DNA of 14,720 nucleotides from Candidatus Magasanikbacteria bacterium CG_4_10_14_0_2_um_filter_41_10 (lineage in GTDB: Bacteria; Patescibacteriota; Patescibacteriia; Magasanikbacterales; UBA922). Made by a program: the position numbers and the translations under genes. Position 1 is the first letter of the stretch. Each line of letters begins with the position of its first letter. Positions 12,747 to 14,720 of this stretch are shown piece by piece. The stretch is taken from assembly GCA_002792995.1 (NCBI GenBank), contig PFPJ01000046.1:1-14720 (forward strand), given 5' to 3'. A model generated the notes under the pieces. It was not told where the DNA came from. It searched no databases and saw only the letters and a program-made list of their open reading frames with translations.

Positions 12747-14150
12747 ATGAATAATATGAATGTAGAAAAAATTCTTCGACACACAACATATTTTTTTCTC
12801 TTCCTCCTTCCGTGGCAGACTGTTTTGATATTGCAGGAGCGATTTTTGGAAGGTGCAAAGTGGGAATATGGAACGATTGGATTTTTTGCCACGGAGATAC
12901 TTGGATGGGTGTTGGTACTGTTGTTTATGATGTGGTACATAAAAAAATTTCAAAATTCAAAATTCAAAATTCAAAATTTTCGTTGGAGCAAAGATCGTCT
13001 TTTTGTCTTGAGTATATTTTTATTTACTAGTTACGGAGTACTGATGGCTTTCTTTGCAGGGGATAGTGATGTGGCTTTTCAACATGCGCAGTGGGTGATG
13101 CTGGGAAGCTTGTTGTTTTTATTGTTTTTCATCGGTCCTATCAAAGCAAAATCTGCTCTCTGGGCATTGGTTCTGGGAAGTATTCCTGTGAGTCTGCTTG
13201 GTATATGGCAATTTTTGATGCAGTCTACCGTTGCTTCTACGTTGTTGGGACTGAGTCAACATATTGTGTACGAGAGCGGTACGTCTATTATCCAAAGTTC
13301 TGAGATCGGTCGGTGGTTTCGGGCGTACGGAAGTTTTTCACATCCAAATGTTTTTGGTGGGTACTTGGTATGTGCGATGGTGAGTACGTTGCTTCTTTCT
13401 TTGTCCGTACAAAGGTGGAAGCGTGTTGGATTGCAAAGTATTGTTGTTCTACAAAGTGCGGCGTTGTTTTTTACGTTTAGTCGCAGTGCTTGGATTGCAG
13501 TTGGAATTGTTCTATTGTTCTATTGTTCTATTGTTGTTCGACATGCGACGTTTGGTCGAGGGTTGAAATTGGGTTGGAGAACTCGCGAGGTGCCCCCTCT
13601 TGCTCTCCCCCTTGCTAAGGGGGAGAAACGTGCTTCGTTGATCACATTCTGTGTCTCGGTTGTTTCTGTCTTCGTTATATTTTCTTTCGTATACTCACCA
13701 TTGTTGCAGACAAGATTTGCTGTGTCTTCATCGAATGAAGTTGCATCTATTACCGAACGAGTTTCGGGATATAGCGAAGCGTTTCACATTTTTCAAAACA
13801 ATTGGTTGATCGGCGTTGGGGGAGGAAATTATACGTATGCCTTGATGCAGGCTATGCCTGGACATGACGTATGGTGGTATCAGCCGGTACATAATGTGGG
13901 AGTATTGTTTATCGTTGAATATGGAGTGTTTGGCATGGTATTGTTAGTTTTGGTTATTTTGAATTTTATTAGAAATTTGAAATTAGATATTAGAAATTTG
14001 TGGGGATACATAGCTATTCTTATTTCATTGCTCTTACTAGATCACTACCTTTGGTCATCCTTCGTTGGTGTTATACTCCTGTTTGTGTTTACCGCACTCT
14101 ATTTTCGGTATATCAGAGATACCGTTTCTCCACACGTTGTCCCCACATAA
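12747..14150 (+). CDS. O-antigen ligase / Wzy polymerase-like membrane protein
   Basis: A 467-aa multi-pass membrane protein of the Wzy_C (O-antigen ligase/polymerase) group, expected to polymerise or attach surface polysaccharide. Helices are near 15-30, 45-67, 87-105, 118-133, 138-160, 205-220, 232-260, 298-316 and 385-455. Family landmarks: FRAYGSFSHPNVFGGYL near 191-207, FTFSRSAWIAVG near 242-253, and the large loop with NNWLIGVGGGNYTYAL near 351-366 ending in QPVHNVGVL (His382). The gene carries a 7-bp repeat, an 8-bp repeat, a palindromic insert (VPPLALPLAKGE near 282-293) and a 21-bp repeat, listed separately, which are atypical of the family. Starts: GTG 12738, ATG 12747 and ATG 12756; none has an SD. 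A terminator follows at 14182-14204. Confidence 0.85.
   Translation: MNNMNVEKILRHTTYFFLFLLPWQTVLILQERFLEGAKWEYGTIGFFATEILGWVLVLLFMMWYIKKFQNSKFKIQNFRWSKDRLFVLSIFLFTSYGVLMAFFAGDSDVAFQHAQWVMLGSLLFLLFFIGPIKAKSALWALVLGSIPVSLLGIWQFLMQSTVASTLLGLSQHIVYESGTSIIQSSEIGRWFRAYGSFSHPNVFGGYLVCAMVSTLLLSLSVQRWKRVGLQSIVVLQSAALFFTFSRSAWIAVGIVLLFYCSIVVRHATFGRGLKLGWRTREVPPLALPLAKGEKRASLITFCVSVVSVFVIFSFVYSPLLQTRFAVSSSNEVASITERVSGYSEAFHIFQNNWLIGVGGGNYTYALMQAMPGHDVWWYQPVHNVGVLFIVEYGVFGMVLLVLVILNFIRNLKLDIRNLWGYIAILISLLLLDHYLWSSFVGVILLFVFTALYFRYIRDTVSPHVVPT
12949..12976 (+). repeat. Tandem repeat, four copies of TTCAAAA in the ligase gene
   Basis: Four exact 7-bp units run from 12949 to 12976, translated as KFQNSKFKIQNF at the cytosolic loop after an early membrane helix. 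A 7-bp unit shifts the frame on gain or loss of one copy. Confidence 0.9.
13506..13533 (+). repeat. Tandem repeat, 3.5 copies of TTCTATTG in the ligase gene
   Basis: ATTG followed by three exact TTCTATTG units, translated as part of GIVLLFYCSIVV in a membrane helix. The 8-bp unit is not a multiple of three. Confidence 0.9.
13605..13625. repeat. Palindromic GC-rich insert within the ligase gene
   Basis: CTCCCCCTT, loop GCT, AAGGGGGAG is a perfect 9-bp hairpin. It lies in a C-rich segment (TGCCCCCTCTTGCTCTC...) resembling the widespread CCCCCTTGCTAAGGGGG-type short repeats of bacterial genomes. It is read in frame as PLALPLAKGEK. Confidence 0.75.
13967..14000 (+). repeat. 13-bp direct repeat, 21-bp period, near the ligase C-terminus
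   Basis: TATTAGAAATTTG occurs at 13967-13979 and again at 13988-14000. The 21-bp period is in frame and encodes the repeated peptide IRNLKLDIRNLW. Confidence 0.8.
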
Positions 14151-14181
14151 TCCACGATTTTTTTGATGAAAAAGTTTGAAA

Positions 14182-14204
14182 TGGCTGAAATAAGCCACTT
14201 TTTT
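14182..14204 (+). terminator. Intrinsic terminator of the ligase gene
   Basis: TGGCT (14182-14186), loop GAAATA, AGCCA (14193-14197), extendable over one mismatch, then CTTTTTT to 14204. It lies 31 bases after the ligase stop. Confidence 0.75.
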
Positions 14205-14208
14205 ATAA

Positions 14209-14237
14209 TTGACAGCATCTTCAAATGGGCGTAAGGT
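14209..14237 (+). promoter_or_regulatory. Promoter candidate for the structured RNA
   Basis: TTGACA (14209-14214), a 17-base spacer and TAAGGT (14232-14237). The -35 is perfect; the -10 keeps only the key T1, A2 and T6. The predicted start is at 14243-14248. Confidence 0.5.
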
Positions 14238-14243
14238 ACGTTG

Positions 14244-14376
14244 GCTAGGAAAAACCCACGGTCGGGGTCCAGCATGGCACATTCGCTATCTGAAGTCGTG
14301 TTTCTGACAGGCATCACGACTTCTCTGTATAGTCGGCGTACCAAGCTCCCCCGATTGTGGGCTTTTCTTTTTTCTA
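14244..14376 (+). ncRNA. Candidate structured non-coding RNA, rod-shaped with central bubble
   Basis: No open reading frame of substance, but ordered pairing spans the region. The closing stem is CCCACGGTCGGGG (14255-14267) with CCCCGATTGTGGG (14349-14361), 13 bp with two G-U pairs. Inside it are AGC-A-TGG (14271-14277) with CCA-A-GCT (14341-14347), then a symmetric 7x7 bubble (14278-14284 and 14334-14340). GCTAT pairs with ATAGT (14285-14289, 14329-14333), and a 9-bp apical hairpin GAAGTCGTG/CACGACTTC (14292-14300, 14315-14323) has a 14-base loop. CTTTTCTTTTTT after the closing stem acts as the terminator tail. The rod with a central bubble resembles 6S RNA, but the bubble is small and no sequence signature was matched. 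The minus strand also has TTTTT after the stem, so strand is not certain. Confidence 0.55.
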
Positions 14377-14390
14377 GAGATATACAGCCC

Positions 14391-14418
14391 TTGACAAGCT
14401 CATACAATTTTGTACAAT
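14391..14418 (+). promoter_or_regulatory. Strong groES promoter
   Basis: TTGACA (14391-14396), 16-base spacer, TACAAT (14413-14418). The start is expected near 14425, so the transcript begins just ahead of the CIRCE operator. Confidence 0.8.
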
Positions 14419-14427
14419 AGGGATACA

Positions 14428-14454
14428 TTATCACTCTGTGAAGTGGAGTGATAA
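14428..14454. promoter_or_regulatory. CIRCE-type operator (HrcA heat-shock repressor site)
   Basis: TTATCACTC (14428-14436), nine bases, GAGTGATAA (14446-14454): a perfect 9-bp inverted repeat with N9. It is identical in arrangement to the CIRCE consensus TTAGCACTC-N9-GAGTGCTAA, differing by one compensated base pair. Its place right behind the groES promoter, before groES, is the textbook position. HrcA would repress groES (and groEL if downstream) in the absence of heat stress; hrcA itself is not in the window. Confidence 0.9.
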
Positions 14455-14479
14455 TATTATATATATAATATTTTGTACT

Positions 14480-14720
14480 ATGATGATCAAACCACTCTCA
14501 GACCACATCTTGGTCAAACCTGTACAAGCAGAAGAAGTCACCGCGTCTGGCATCGTGCTTCCAGACACTATTGATAAAGAAAAAAAAGCAGAAGGCGAAG
14601 TCATCGCTATAGGTCCGGGCAAATTATTGAAGAATGGAAATCGTGCACAGATGGAAGTCTCTGTTGGCGATGTTATCCTGTACAAAAAGTGGGGAGGAGA
14701 TGATGTTGAAATTTCCGGCG
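14480..14720 (+). CDS. groES: Co-chaperonin GroES (partial, runs off window)
   Basis: Forms the lid of the GroEL folding chamber in the cytosol. The first 80 codons are present: IKPLSDHILVKP at the start, then EEVTASGIVLPD near residues 18-30, the GroEL-binding mobile loop (family form EEKTxGGIVLPD). EGEVIAIGPGK near 40-50 and VGDVILYKKWGGDDVEI near 60-78 complete the GroES beta-barrel pattern. Start is ATG 14480 or the adjacent ATG 14483; no SD precedes it. A secondary TATAAT at 14464-14469 could drive a very short leader. groEL is expected next, outside the window. Confidence 0.95.
   Translation, partial: MMIKPLSDHILVKPVQAEEVTASGIVLPDTIDKEKKAEGEVIAIGPGKLLKNGNRAQMEVSVGDVILYKKWGGDDVEISG

Noticed and set aside
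12949..14000. CRISPR-like array in the ligase gene
   Set aside because: The repeats are short, of different kinds and contiguous, with no regular spacers.
14244..14376. tRNA, tmRNA, SRP RNA or RNase P RNA in the groES upstream region
   Set aside because: No cloverleaf or CCA end, no GGAA-type SRP apical motif, no tmRNA tag frame and no RNase P core motif recognised; left as an unassigned structured RNA.
14431..14685. Minus-strand frame opposite groES
   Set aside because: Shadow of the conserved groES frame; it also overlaps the CIRCE operator.

Overview
The window looks like chromosome from a small-genome bacterium, most plausibly of the Candidate Phyla Radiation (Patescibacteria). The signs are AT-leaning codon use in most genes, native genes mostly without a Shine-Dalgarno (SD) sequence, a short YidC without a large periplasmic domain, and a wing-helix/nucleotidyltransferase protein next to an O-antigen-ligase-type polymerase. 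This placement is inference; no rRNA or ribosomal-protein marker is present.

Left part (1-4171, + strand): the last codons of gnd (6-phosphogluconate dehydrogenase), then zwf and pgl, so all three oxidative pentose-phosphate enzymes lie together. They are followed by a small two-helix membrane protein, a SAM methyltransferase and a YraN/UPF0102 protein. A GC-rich gene of unknown function on the minus strand (197-670) sits between gnd and zwf with its own promoter, SD and terminator.

Middle (4172-11175): nusA behind a strong sigma-70-type promoter and an unusual structured leader. It converges on a calcium-type P-type ATPase through a shared bidirectional terminator. The ATPase is divergent from yidC, which is followed by a PRC-barrel-like protein and a divergent Nramp-family metal transporter.

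Right part (11176-14720): a second GC-rich minus-strand orphan (11229-11600), a nucleotidyltransferase-fold protein, and a Wzy/O-antigen-ligase-like membrane protein whose gene carries several short tandem or palindromic repeats. After its terminator comes a compact structured RNA gene candidate (about 14244-14376), rod-shaped with a central bubble, somewhat like 6S RNA. Then come a strong promoter, a near-perfect CIRCE operator and the start of groES, which runs off the window.

Most noteworthy are the two GC-rich orphan genes (about 81% and 84% GC at third positions by hand count), which form autonomous SD-led units unlike their neighbours; the candidate ncRNA; the CIRCE/HrcA control of groES; and the repeat-laden ligase gene. 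No CRISPR array, transposase, tRNA or rRNA was seen.
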